Shown here: positions 47,095 to 60,112 of the stretch, piece by piece
Numbering within the stretch: the stretch's first letter is position 1
Layout: the number at the start of each line of letters is the position of its first letter
Source: Ceratothoa steindachneri
Taxonomy: Eukaryota > Arthropoda > Malacostraca > Isopoda > Cymothoidae
Assembly: GCA_963969495.1 (NCBI GenBank)
Contig: OZ018317.1
Span: forward strand, 218,836,651-218,900,650
DNA: 64,000 nucleotides
Reading direction: 5' to 3'
Notes under the pieces: model-generated
The model's database searches: none
Told to the model about the DNA's origin: nothing
Seen by the model: the letters and a program-made list of their open reading frames with translations, nothing else
Translations under genes and position numbers: made by a program

Positions 47095-47689
47095 GGAGTA
47101 AAGGATTTACGACAGTAATCATTGAGAAACTGTTATGCGAATCATGTATAAGCATCTATATATAAGATCTTTGTTCCTCAAAATTTATAATTTTTAACCT
47201 TATTAAGCAAGTTTTAAAACATGAAGCATTCAATTATTACCTTAAAGAGCGGAAATTCAGTTTTAAGGATATTTTCTTTGGAGCGATATTTCAAATGTCA
47301 GGATAAGAAATAAAAATCTCTCATTCATCTTACAGGCTAGTCATGAGACCAGGAAACCAAGGCTGTAATGGATAGTTATCTTCTCTATCTTCTTTTTAGT
47401 GCTACTTTGGCTTACGAAAGTTTAAGCCATAAAATATTCTGCTTGAAAGGTTAGTTTGAAGTTTGTATCCCCTAGTGAGTAACCTTGTGTATAGATTTTA
47501 TGGTTATTATACTGCCATATTGTTTTTTATAGCTTAACCTAAATTATACCTAAATATATTTTTTGTCAAAGTTTATTAAAATTACCTAATCATATATATA
47601 ATAAAGGGCCAAAATGATTGGTTAGATATTTAGTATCTTTTGTCGGGCTAAGTGCAGCAGGAACTCGTGGCATTTTGTCCACAAGTGGA

Positions 47690-48655
47690 CAAAAGACCTA
47701 TGGAGATATGTTATCCCCTGCCGTCTTGATTGCTGTCTATAGTTCCCTGATATTTGTAGGTCCCGTATCTAAGGTAGAATATATCTTGGCCATTACGTCC
47801 CATCAAATCAATTTTCGCTTAGGTTCATGTCGGGTGAACGTCGTGGCCACGCCATTCGTTGGAACTCTCCCAAATGCTCCTTGAACGAATTCTGGGCAAA
47901 GTGGACACGATGGCACGGTGCATTATCTTGGTAGAATATCTCATGTTGTTGAGGTACATGAATAAATCAAAATGGTCATCAAACAGTGCATCGTAACGGT
48001 CACCGATCAATGGCGTGTTTCAGCGGACCGCCTGACCTAAACCATATCACGTGAACACACTCCACTCCAGTATAGAACCAACACCGCCATACACGGTACC
48101 CTGTTGACAACTGGGGATCACAGCATCACTGGATATGCGCCGCAACCGAATCCTATCATCAACCCAAAAACAATCTGAACCGTGGCTCATCCGACCACGC
48201 CGCATATTGCCAGTCCTCAAGGGTCCAATTAGCGACGTCCCGGGCCAAGGGTGGCATTGCATCCGGTGTTGTGACAGGGGCGGCCTTATATGTTAAATGC
48301 CGTTACGCTGATCTGATGGATATGTGTCTGGTACCTCCTGCCTTGAATGTCAATGCGATTCGAGCTAATGTTGCTTGTCTGGTACTATAGAGAATTCTAG
48401 TCATACGTCGCTGGTGACGATTATTAAGCATCCGTGGTCAGACACTGCTCTGTGCACGGTGGGCGGTAATGTCTTCCTTCGGGTATTCTCGTGGAATGCA
48501 TGGACGCTTTCAGAAATGAAATCTCCCATCCTTCTGACACCTGCTATCATGCCATGCTCGAACTTGGATAATTCACATCGATTTGCCACGATCACCCTAC
48601 TCGGTTTCACATTGACCCACGAGATGTCAGATAACAAATAATAGAGGTCTGGCAA
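47690..48655 (-). pseudogene. Tc1-like transposase relic
   Basis: Family role: DD34E cut-and-paste transposase. Minus-strand blocks in order are LSKFEHGMIAGVRRMGD (48575, first DNA-binding domain), NWTLEDWQYAAWSDEPRF (near 48195, first Asp), VIPSCQQGTVYGGVGSI (48115) and LIGDRYDALFDDHFDLFM (48010). They continue with IFYQDNAPCHRVHFAQNSF (47930, second Asp), WPRRSPDMNLSEN (47850; family motif SPDMNP-E-H) and TGPTNIRELYTAIKTA (47740). The blocks alternate frames and several stops are present. The ends are not resolved. Confidence 0.87.
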
Positions 48656-50736
48656 TTTTCATTACGGCAGGGTATGGTGGCGCTGCCATCATTACTTTCA
48701 CATAGTGCTATTCTCCTGACCTTTGACAGTTGCTCATTCAAAGATGGATAGCATATCGAACTGCAATGAATGTAATAAAAAATGGAAATCCTTTCGTAAT
48801 TTTGAGATTCTTAAAAATTAATGTCGTTTGTAGAAGACTCAAAGTTGGTTCGTAGATTTGTCTAAACTATTCAAAGTTTTGCTGCTGGCTGTTCAAAAGC
48901 CTAACCCTTTTTAAGATGTAATAATGCCCAGGGCTTTTTATGCTAGCAATGTCTGCATCCTTTTTAAGCAACCAAAGTGATGTGTCTATGTTATATGAAC
49001 TCTTTGAAGGACAACATTTACAACCTGTGAATATTGCTTGAACTCTAACCTAACCTAATTGTTCAACAATTGCAACTTGTAAAATGAAGCTTTTGAACAT
49101 AAACACCCCTAGCAGGGAAGGCGGAAGAGTGTTCCTTCCATCATGAAATTGGACGCTCACTCATGGTTGCACTGGGCAGTAGTGTTTGAAGGTAGAAGTC
49201 TCGATACTGAGACATGTACTTCAGAAGAGCTGAGTCCAGGTCACTTTTTGTTACTATACATCTTTCACATATTTTCACTTGCCATGACTCCACTAAACAA
49301 GCTTTAAACGCCCTTGTTGGTTTTTGGCTACAAAGAATAAAATAATAAGGGAATTACTTTCACCGATTTCCCTCCCCTTCCATCTGACCCCGCAAAATAG
49401 TTGGGGGGGGGCTGTATTTTAAATTTACGCTTGAAGATTTGATTATGATGGTTCATTCTTGTGTTCTTTTCTTTCCTTCTTTCTCATGCCCCCTCCCCTT
49501 CCTGCCACTCACACGCTTTCTTTCAATTACACATCCCGAATGATTAATCAACATTGTGTTTTCTATTTTGACTTTGGGCTTCTTCCACTTTGGAGCAAAT
49601 AAAATTACAAAGAAGGTGGTTTAAGCAGAAATTAAGGCTAAAATTTACACTCAAATTTCAATTCCCTGAAATAATTTCCTAACGGAGCTTTCAAAAAATT
49701 GATAATCATGATAAAATATTTGTTCAACTAAATGATCTTGAGTACTTACAATGATAGCCTATTAGATAACAGATGTCGAGCAATTTACTAGCAAGTCTTT
49801 CTTATGTGAGAGATGCGTATTTGAGGAGAAGCGTACGTCGAACATGAACACAACATCCACTTCCAATCACAACTGGCCACTCTCCGTTTTCTATAGCAGG
49901 TCTCGAAACTCAAAGTTTCCAGTTCTTATTTATCCATCTCTCCCTCTATTCTCTGTTTGACCTCGGCATTCCTGTTAATAATTGCAATAAATTAAGCTTT
50001 GCAAATATGGGAATTCATTCATATCTGAGTTCGAGATTTACCTTATAGTAAACTGTGACTTTTTTCACACAAGAAACAACGGGAGCTAGAAATTTATAGG
50101 GAGATTATATTTGTTATTTAAAGGGGTGATCAAGCAAAGGCAAAGGCAAAGGCAAGTGATGCCTAGTAAAAATAAACTATCGCTAAAATGAACTATTAAA
50201 GATAAGCCATCTCTATAATGACCTAGCCAAGATACGTTCCCATAGGGTCAGAAAAGTACAGAATGTGATCATTTCCTCATACTCGGCCAACAGGTCAAGC
50301 TATGATGGGCCTTGACTAAATACTGTAATGGTTTCTTTGTCCCATGGCTTTTAACCATAAAAAAATTATGTCGGCATAGCAACCTCATATGTGCAGTGGA
50401 AGTAGTGAAGAGTCGGCAGCCCAGCACCTAGTACTTCGATAAGAAAGCAGACTTTTGCACCTTCACATTATTACATGCACTCGGATAGGTTAGGGTAAGA
50501 GGACCAAACTGCGCTGAGCCACAAGAACCCCTTTTAGATAGTAAAGGCAAAATCGAAAGGGGATAGACAAGGCTATGCAATAATAAGAAGTAGAGATAGG
50601 CGGGCACACTAAGGAGTAGAGGGGTAAAAACCTATTATTACAACACCTCGGCAATGGGATTGTGAGTGGATGCCTGCTTCCTAGTTTCAGTTGCAGAATG
50701 GGTGTTACCTTCGGCTATACCATCCATCCTCTTGCA
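48656..50736. other. Unassigned stretch
   Basis: AT-rich DNA without recognisable coding. It includes a GCAAAG hexamer triplication (about 50135-50155) at the start of a low-copy segment that runs to the solo LTR. Confidence 0.4.
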
Positions 50737-50741
50737 GGTAC

Positions 50742-51306
50742 TGTCCGAAAATATATCTTCCGACATACATAATATAATATAATATACATAAATTCATGTT
50801 ATTTAGTAATAAGCCTTGCTATATATTGGTGGCATATTTTACGACCTTTTTTAATTACTGATTGTAATTGTCTTCTTCTTTTCATTTGTAACGGTTGGCC
50901 AATCGTATTTTTGTTTATCTATGTAGTCTATATCGGGGAAAAAATTTCCTAGATTCTCACTTGATCGCTTGCATTTAACCCGTGTGGTTCACGATAATAT
51001 CGCTCTAAAGACTTTGTGCTTCCTATCGGAATTAGTCCATTGTCATATTCCGTAGTCATTAATTGTTGCCTTGTCATTCCTTTGACAACCAATTGATTGC
51101 CGGTTTGGCAAGTATTGACAGTGTATATATACGAGTACCAAAGCTTTTTCGGCTGTAAGTGTTGTATATAGGTAAATTTAATAGTAATGATTATAATCTT
51201 TAATTTCTAATTCATAAACCCTGCTATTAATAGCTTTAGAACAGTAATCTGTTTGTTTGGTGTGTACAATAAAGTGTCTAGTTACTCTAAGACATCTTTA
51301 TTTACA
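50742..51306. repeat. Solo LTR with 5-bp target duplication
   Basis: 565 bp starting TGTCCGAAAATAT and ending CTTTATTTACA, flanked on both sides by GGTAC (50737-50741 and 51307-51311). The TG...CA boundaries plus a 5-bp duplication are the hallmark of an LTR retrotransposon reduced to one LTR. Internal promoter-like GTATATATACGAG is at about 51122, and an AATAAA polyadenylation signal is at about 51269, both placed as in an LTR read on the plus strand. Confidence 0.88.
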
Positions 51307-51419
51307 GGTACCTTGACAGAGGTTGTAGTGACTGTACCCTTAGTACACTCATTACACAATGACATTTGAGCCATAACACACACACAGATCCTACCATTGC
51401 TGATATTCTATGTTGTTTT

Positions 51420-51592
51420 TTTTAGGAGCCCATCTGGCGACTGGCGACTGGTTACTTGGGCATTATAAGTCGCCGTACTCACCACAAATAGCAATATGTA
51501 AATAACACTGATAAAATAGGACAAAAACTATAAAAAATTAACAAAAAGAAGAAAACAAAGTAAAAATGCAACAAGAAGGAAGCGGGGATATT
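51420..51592 (-). mobile_element. LINE-X 3' UTR, severely 5'-truncated copy
   Basis: Closely similar to 24431-24600 (GGAGCCCATCTGGCGACTG, GAAAACAAAGTAA and AAGGAAGCGGG are shared). On the minus strand it ends CAGATGGGCTCCTAAAAAAA, an A-rich retroposition end. A duplicated CTGGCGA occurs near 51433. It has no coding sequence and is a dead-on-arrival copy of the LINE described at 24431-25439. Confidence 0.85.
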
Positions 51593-54500
51593 CTATGGAG
51601 CGACAGAGCATGTGCCCAATGGTATGCTTTGCCCCATCAGTCACGCTAATTACTGCAAAAATCCCCAAATAAGCAGGTTTGCTCAGACAAGGGTTGATGA
51701 GTCTTTCACCTTTCTTCCCTCTCTCCTTGGAAGAGAGAGTTCAGCCTCTATAATATCCTGGAGGTAGAGATTTGAAGCTTATTTTTGTTCTCTACCATAA
51801 AGCTTCCTCCAAGAAGACCTGTTTAAGGGGCATTTATAGGGTTTTCAACCCCATCAAGCCTATCCTTTGCATTTGTTCATCCCCCTTAAGCCATATTTAC
51901 CTTGGTTCCCATACCCTTAAAACATTCTTCTATTATCCTTTGATTAGCATGTATTAAGTTTAAAATATTCATGGCCAAATCAATTTATTTTGTACCCCTG
52001 CCCATGGTGCTATTCTCTCTTTGGGGTCAAGTAGGGGCTTTGACCCCACAAAAAGGAAGAGCATTACTTAAACTGTCTGCTTGGCCTGAGCCATTAACAT
52101 TAAGATAGGCAGATTTGGCCACAAATCATTTGCACTAGGCCAATCTGAACCACAACTTGCATGTAATTTTGACAGTCTATATCACTTTCCAAACCAGATA
52201 AATTGAATACTTTCTAAGTATTTTAAAAATTGTACTCTTAGTTAGTAGTTTTCAGCTCATTTAATAGACATTTGATATAGTTATTGTAGTGTATCAGAGA
52301 GCAAAAATAGCTCAATACATGATGAATTGACCATAAAATGGCCTCTTCAAACAATTACTCAAGCAAAATAAAAGCTCCTCATGGAAACATTACAAAATAG
52401 TCATACAATTTAATCAATCTTTCAGGTGATGTCTTCAGCTAAAGAGTTAAAGAACAGGCCTAAACATTTAAAAAATCTTTTGAATAGGTTTTAAGCTTTA
52501 AAAATTATCAGGTTTATAAATATTAGTTTTCAAAATGATGAAAAGGAAGATGTCACAACATAAAATACCTTCAACTGTTCCACCCAGGGACAAATATCCA
52601 GGAAGGATTGTTCCTTAGTAACATTAAATACAAGAAGAAAACCCATGGCCTCTCGATAGGATGCAGTAGTTAGGCTACGAAATTTACAAAACAATCACAA
52701 TTTATTAGTAAATACTTCAATAATAGTGAAACCAATGAGCAATTATTTACTAAATCTAATAGACATGCACAAAATTACAGAGTATGAAAAGGAAATGAAA
52801 GAGAACAAAGAAAAATGTAATTGCAATCTGACATTAGACTTGTACTTTTGTGTATTACATACCACTTATAAAATGACCTAGTAAAGATTTACCTATGAAA
52901 TAGGAATAAAATAAACAAATTACCCACAAAAATGGGTTTGGTCCTACTTTCTCTTTCCTAATTTGCACCTAAATCTTCATTACGTCATCTTAGGGATGGC
53001 TTATCCATTACTGAACTAATTTAAACCAAGCTGATGGCCAATAATAAAGATAAGCCATTTTTTTCTTTTATGATCATTTATCTTTGTTCGATTCTGGGAA
53101 GATGTAGGAAAGAATGAGTTTAGCTATAATAAGGATTTAATTTTAAGTTTTGGTTATTTTTTTTTAAATAAAAGTGTAAACGAACATTTTTCGGCAGAAA
53201 GTTGCGATAAAACGAGTTACATGTGAAAATTAATGAGACGACTGAAGAGATAAGTCCATTATTGGGTCTTAAAAATGCCCAAATTATTGTTACATGTAGA
53301 TAAGACCTGGAGAATGAACCACTTTGTAGATGAAGTGGATATTACGTCAAAGTACCAAGGTGTCAAAGAAGATTAGGAGTTGGGAAAGGGTCCCAAGAGG
53401 AGTGCAGAAATATGGCTTCCGTACCATGTGAGGTCAGCTACACTAGGTAAGAGTCTCCCTTTGTTTCGAGATGTCAACAGGGTTAACACAAGGTTCGAAA
53501 AATGCTCTTACAAAATTCCGTGTTGGATGACAAAAGGCAGCAAACCATATTTTTCCGATCGAAAGGAGGGGCAACATTAGTTTGTAACATTTTTAAAAAT
53601 ATTTGAAAGGGGAGGCAACCCCTCATAGAAGATAGAATAATAAAGGAGGATAATTAATGTGTAAATTGAAGGACTTCCGTTCACCAAAAATCAATAGGAC
53701 CACTTTACATCATCCAAGGGGTTGTTTTAGCATCCGTTGAAAGCATTTTTGTTCACGATGTTTCCAAATTAGCTTTTCCATAATTCACAACTCTTTGAAA
53801 AAAAATTTACCAATACCCAAAATACCCCAAATCTTGTCGCGCACATCTTCTATCCAATCGCTCTTGATAATGTTAGAGGTATTCAAGTGAAATAGGTTCT
53901 TTTGCTTTTAGGACTTTATTAACTTGAAATGGTCCCCATCAGTTGTTTTTTTTTCTTATCAACAAAGAAATCTCACTTATTTCACTCACTTCAACTCACT
54001 TATTTCTTCAGTTGCGGCAAGACGAGTAGATATTTCAAGCCATAAATATCCGGCAAACCTTTTGCAAGGATGAACTATAGATAATTAGAGGTGTAATTAT
54101 ATGATCCGATGTAGAAATAAACTTTCCGCGCACTAATTCGAGTAATTAGATGAATTTCAAGTATGTTCACCATTGCAACAAAATCTTTCTTTTCCTAACC
54201 TTTCTTTCACACCAAACTAAACCGGGTGATATTGAACGTTTACATTCTGGATCCAGGGTGCAGAACACCTAGATTTTAAACGTTGACTTTTATTTGACAT
54301 TAACTAGTAACTGAACAGTTGGATACAAGAACTTAAAGAATCACTTTAGTTTTAGGTCGACATCGAAGTGTGCATGTGCGTTTTGTGGCAGAAAAGAGCG
54401 TGGCCTGGCTCGAGTGATCTCCTGGTCAGATAGGAGAGATGAGAGGAAAGAGATCATGAAGCTGGATATTTAAGAGTCTCTACTGTAGAAGAAATACAGT

Positions 54501-55648
54501 AATGATTTGTGAGCCGACCGTTTTGTTTGCGTGGCGATAACGAAGATAATTGAAATGGGTTTGATAGATAGGGAAGTCTGACCCACCAGCGTTGACATGG
54601 ACCTGCGAAAGACGAAATTTTATGTTACTACAAATATCGCTCTGATAGATACAAATCAGACTTCCAAATTCGAACAAGCTCTTGGTGTACACGCGCCTAC
54701 ACTAAATACACGCATATACATTCTGATCAAAGAAGCTCTGACCAGCTCTCAGATGGGAGAAGCAGAGCCGCGCCCCTAATATTTCGTTATAATAAAGAGG
54801 CTTGTAACAAATACACAATGAGAGTCTGACCTAGAGAAAATTACAAGAAAAATTAATTGTGTTAACACCGATAGCCAGTTCCAAGGACATGAGCAAACCA
54901 CGAACCAGGAACTCGGCGATTTCACTTGCCGGAACTGAGGTGGATATGAGACCAAGATTAAAACATACAAGACCGCCATTTTTTTCTAATTTTCTTACCT
55001 CTACCAAGTAATAAGCCGGTTACTGTTAATCCAGCCCACAGGTAGATAACCAGCGGACATCTGGAATTTTCAATTGTAGTCTGATTGAATCCTACGGCAT
55101 TACCAGCAGCAGCTGATAACGCCTAATCCGAATCATATGATTTATTTCACCTACGATAAACGTGTGACCTTACCTATACGTTGACCATTTTTAGGTGTTT
55201 AATGATGACTCCACTTCTGGGCAGTGGTCTGAAACTTGGGTCCAACAGCTGCTGCTACCTGCCCATTTATCGCATACTGAACCTAAACGTTTAAAGTTGG
55301 AGCACTTTATAAAGAATAAATAAGCAGTAATAGTGGTCGCATGGCTCGCATACCATTTACAGGTATAATCTAGAGTAGATAATGTAATCAGGATAATTAT
55401 TAATTGTTGGAAGTGTGAACCCTTGGTAGCCGTATAAAGACTCAATTAATTTATTTGAACGTCATTTCAAAGATTTTTTTTAGTTCTTTAGCAGCCTCTA
55501 TAAGCAGATGATAGATGATGGAGTCTAGACAAAATTATTTGTTTTATTTTCCGACAAGTAAAATAGACTTCCGATAAACGACTGTGTGATAGAACGAGTT
55601 GAAGCTGCGTTAATTTCAACTTCTGTCACATATTAATTAAAACCACGA
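51593..55648. other. Unassigned AT-rich stretch
   Basis: About 4 kb with no recognised gene, terminal repeat or tandem repeat. The longest frames (53380-53580 plus, 54480-54692 minus, 55191-55445 minus) have no motif. It could be unique intergenic DNA or very old repeats. Confidence 0.4.
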
Positions 55649-56755
55649 TGTTGCCCACATGCATCTTCGATTCGAAGCTTGGTGGCTTATCACAGCCACC
55701 GGATGTCAATGTTTAAACAAGGAGGTTATCGTCCCCCCGTTCGCCCTTATACGCCGACCTCGCCAGATTGAGTTAGGCTTATGGGCAGATAAGGCATTGT
55801 TCTCCGGCCTGGCTGTGCGTTCCCTCGAAGCTTCCACTCCATTGTCCCCCACGCCAAGGAGATGTCCTGGCTATTTATATGGAAACTTTACCACTAAGAT
55901 CAGATTGGAGATCCAGATTTTCGTCGCAAAACATCACCACGACCCTCTCTCCCTTTGTGCGCCAAGGGACCTCGACCTCGAGATTCACCATAACTTGTCC
56001 AGAAGGAGGACAATATCCCTTGAGTGCCAAAGTTTGAGCCTTTGCGACGCCGAGTCCAAAAGGCTTCCCCCTTGTTGTTCAGAGGAGAACAGCATTAGAA
56101 CAGCCATTGTTCTTGAGCCCGTAGACAAGAGACGGTTCTCACCCTTCCCCCTTGTTGTTCAGAGGAGAACAGCATTAGAACAGCCATTGTTCTTGAGCCC
56201 GTAGACAAGAGACGGTTCTCACCCCCCCTTTGTTCAGAAGAGAACAACGTAGAACAGCCATTGTTCTTCAAGCCGTTCGTCGAGAAACGGTTCTCCTTCC
56301 CAAGACGCCACGTCAGGATCCTTTTATTCCCCCCCTTCGGCTGGAACTCGCCAGCGGACCGAAATTCCTTCAAGCCACCTTCCACTGCACCACTAGCGTA
56401 AAGTTACGTAAGCCAAACGTCACCTTTGAGTACTTAACCCTTTTGTCAATTCTATCCTGTGCTTTAAATGGTTTATCGAACCATCCCATCTCTTTAACTC
56501 TATATTTGTTTTACCTTTTTAAATCCTTTAAATCCTCGGATTAGCCGAGCCCCCACAACCCTTTCCATTCTCTGTTTATGTCAATATTTTCCGTCTTGTG
56601 TTTGTTGGTAGTTATTATTAATAAAACTCTATTTTATTAATGATAGCAATATTATTATCCTTGAGCTCAGTTCCACTTCTTAAGCATATCGAAGATACAT
56701 AATATCGGCCGCCAGACATTAACGCACTCTAAAGATAATTAAGGAAGTTCCCTCA
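55649..56755 (+). repeat. Candidate long LTR (low confidence)
   Basis: Starts TGTTGCCCACATG and ends GTTCCCTCA, with ACGA on both sides (55645-55648 and 56756-56759). It contains AATAAAACTC near 56620 as a possible polyadenylation signal, and lacks convincing protein homology. The frame at 55659-56204 (181 codons) runs into the tandem repeat below and is probably not a gene. A 4-base duplication can occur by chance. Confidence 0.35.
56064..56310. repeat. 80-bp tandem repeat, two identical copies and one diverged
   Basis: Units at 56064-56143 and 56144-56223 are identical over 80 bp (CTTCCCCCTTGTTGTTCAG at the start, ACGGTTCTCACC at the end). A third, shortened and diverged unit runs from 56224 to about 56310. 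Each unit holds GAGAACAG and CGGTTCTC, which can pair. Since 80 is not a multiple of three, a translated frame shifts from unit to unit, arguing against a coding role. Confidence 0.95.
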
Positions 56756-59340
56756 ACGAATAGTGATATATGGAATATCGTCGGGAGTCATTCTACGACA
56801 GACTCTAAGAAAGGTATTTATTGCATTGTTAGTCTGATCAGGAAACTATGGTATCATTGTAACATGTCTTCTGAAATGGTATTTTGAAGTATTTTAATAA
56901 TACTTGCGGTTTGGGTTCCGATATGGTATATTTCCTAGTAATGCCCGTAAGCATCTAACAAATTAGTATCAAGAATGTGGTATCATTTTATTTTTAATTA
57001 ATTTCACTTACAAAAACAAACTTAATCACTGCTTCAGAATACCGCCCCAAATCATGATAGATTTGCCACAATATTTCACTCTTGGTTGTGGTCTGTTCAT
57101 ATTAAACGCTTTCCTTCTCAGATACAATGTTATGCTGCCACAACCCAAATATATTACTAATCTCATTCACACAACCATTTCTTTTCTTCGTAGTAGATAT
57201 GCTTTATAGAGGTAAGGGAGAGAGATAGTTCACTCCTATTTGCGCCCTAACTTTGAGATCGCTCTCACTTTTGAAGCTTTTCTGCCAGACTTGATCTCAT
57301 GAGATTCTCCAAGACTTCCGTCAAAACACCCAAGTCAGCAAAGTCGAGCTTTAACTATTATTCTGTTGGCAATGAAAGGAGAATTCCAATATTTCTAGTT
57401 CTTTCTAACTAAGACAGCTCCCTCACCCCTACCGACCATTGTCTATCAAACCTCGTTCAAAAATACATCTCTTTACATTTTTATTCACATTATTACCATC
57501 TAAGCAATAAGAGTAACTAAAAATCCAGATTCCTTTTATAATAAATTCTCAACGCAGTTTTCGCTTAGCCAAGCGCTTCGAACTATTCACTCGCAGCGCC
57601 ACACGATAAAGGCGAGAAAAAAAGAAAGTAAGATGATAAGTCTCGGACGTCGGAATGAACTATTCTAGTTTTACAACAAGAAACGTCTCTCGCATGGTAT
57701 CATTTGTTGCGCAAAGGAAATGATATAGGATCTCTTCTGCATTCGTGTCCAAACAATATTTTGCAATAATTTCAATAAATTATAGAAATTTTAGGAACTT
57801 GGTGCCACCATTTCCAATACATTCGTACTAATAATATCCACCACATCCAAACCATTCATATATGTAAATATGTAATGTACATACACCGTTTCAAATATAT
57901 TGGAGTGGTTATATTCGTATAATGATTACTTGTCTAATAGTATAATTGACGGCATCTTTGTGATTGGTGTATAGAAGGCGTTTCCACATTACAAAACAAT
58001 CACAGTTCCAATAACATTCACTTTCTTCCTGGTCTAATGACCTCAAAAAGGCATTGGTAAGAAGGCCCCTCGTACTTAGGTGAGCGCATGGATACATATA
58101 ACTTTTCACTCACACAGCCCTTCACTCATCTGCATATACAAAACAAGATTATTTAATCTCGCACTTTTAATTTGAAAATTTGTTGCACAATTCGCCTGGA
58201 GGCCTCCAATTGCACGCTTCGAGAAGGGTTGCCTCAATCATTTAACATCCGTATATCCTTTCCTCCATTCAATGCCTTCTCTGTTCAGTTTACTTTTGTT
58301 CTATCAGAGTTTTCCCTCTTCCGACTACTTGGGTAGACACGACACAGGGTGAAAGATGTTGTTCAGCACCTTTAAAGTATATATCGAGTAACCACCAGCG
58401 GTCTTTCATGTACACAATTTTACTTTCTAATGGTTTGAGGTGCATTTTGTGGTTCGCCTTTTTAAAATCGTTCTCCCTCAGGCTTCCGTGTCCTCACTTG
58501 GCCAGAACAGGAATGTGTGTTCGAGTGTCCGCATCACGTCACCTTCGAGTCCTGGTCCAAAATGATGTCACTTTCAGGACAACGTCAAAATGGAAGGATG
58601 AACGTGTCTAACAAATAACGCATGGCCTGCGAGAGTTCAAAATGGAATGCATTATTTAAGATGTTTGTGAGGAGTGTGGTGTGTGTGGAAAGGTTGAGCG
58701 GGTCCTGGAGAATTACTTCACCTCCTACCTCATAACTTGTTCTTTCTTAACTACTCGGCTATCTGCCTTCCACACATTTTCACTTCACGTGTAGGGGCTT
58801 CGTTTCTACTGGTATGGGAATTTTGGTTGCTTCAATATGCAAGTAAGCCACCGATAAAGAGAGGTAACGTATCCAATGTTAAGCTTCTTAAGGAAGGATC
58901 TCTTCGTAAAACTGAATCCACGAGGAATTCCAATGGCAGGCTGGGTAACGACGATTAAGCAATTCATGTTGATAAATAGTGTTCTGGGAACTTTATTCGA
59001 AAGAGTATTGAGTATATTGAATGTATATTACTTCTAACCTAACTTCTGAATACAAATTCAACCTATTCTATCTTTATACAGAGCTTAATTGTTAATAAGA
59101 GCCGCGCACGGTATTTTATGAGTCATTTTCCAAGCCAAACTGGCCCTAAACATTAATACCTCTTCCTTAGGGCGAGTAGAGGTGCCGCTAGTAAGGCAGC
59201 GGATAACATAATTAAAAAAAAAAATTAATGTTAACCTTAAAAACGAGATCCTTTTGTTCAGTACCTTCAAGGCATTTAAAGATGTCGCATCAAACAAAGA
59301 ATTTCATTTTTATAAACTTTCTGATTAATTAAGAGAAAGT
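56756..59340. other. Unassigned stretch
   Basis: Low-coding, AT-rich sequence. Short frames at 57909-58109 (minus), 58408-58611 and 58737-58958 (plus) have no recognised motif. Confidence 0.4.
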
Positions 59341-59482
59341 AAACAACTTATAATCATTATATAAAACTAACGCCCAAATTGTCGTCGTCGTCATCGGCAC
59401 CACTCGTGTCCGAGCATTGGTTCCGTCATCTGTTATCCGATCATTTTTTGTTGATGTTTGTGAGTGATGTGACTTAGAAGGC

Positions 59483-60112
59483 CTACTCTGTGGTTGAAGA
59501 GTCATGGGCACTGATCACATGGAGGGGGTTGGGGGGAGGGGGAGGTTGTTCCAGTCTCTCTTTTCTTCTCTTACGTTTTTCTTCTTCCTTTTGTCTCCTC
59601 CCTTCCTCGAACGCCGCGGTACCATCACGGACGGCTCTCTTCCAGGTTAAACGGTCCCTTGCAGTTTGTTCCAACGAGGAAGGATCAATGTTAGTTAGGG
59701 TCATGGTGCGCTTTAGCTGATCTTTTTAACGTCGCTTTGGTGCTCCTCGTGGTCTCAGACCATTAGTTAGTTCGCCATACAGCATTATTATGGAGAGCCG
59801 GGATGATTAAATCCTCAGGACGTGGCCTGCCCAGCGGAGACGATGGAGGGTGATGGTCGTTTCGACCCTGGTTACCAAGGCTCGCCTCAGGACCACAATG
59901 TTGGTGGTATGGCTTTCCCATGGGATTTTAGGGATTTGTCTTAATTTGTGTTGTTGGAAGCGTTCGAGGCTCTTGATATCGCTTCGGTATAGGATCCAAG
60001 TCTCACAGGCGTAAAGAACTGTTGACAATGCGTGGTTGTTAAATATCCGGGAGCTGAGGCGACCGAAGGTGGAGTTGGCTGCTCTGATCTTTTTTACACA
60101 TCCTTCTCGCAT
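59483..60112 (-). pseudogene. RTE-like LINE C-terminal tail
   Basis: The frame 60112-59807 reads NHALSTVLYACETWILYRSD, FQQHKLRQIPKIPW and HRLRWAGHVLRI, the standard tail after RTE-type RT. After a frame break, 59704-59483 reads RLTWKRAVRDGTAAFEEGRR followed by a basic K/R/E run and a stop, the usual last block of this family. It gives the 3' limit of coding at 59483. Confidence 0.87.

Noticed and set aside
48375..48641. 88-codon plus-strand frame
   Set aside because: Antisense of the N-terminal region of the Tc1 transposase relic.
55659..56204. 181-codon plus-strand frame as a gene
   Set aside because: It crosses an 80-bp tandem repeat that changes frame from unit to unit, has no domain, and lies in an LTR-like region.
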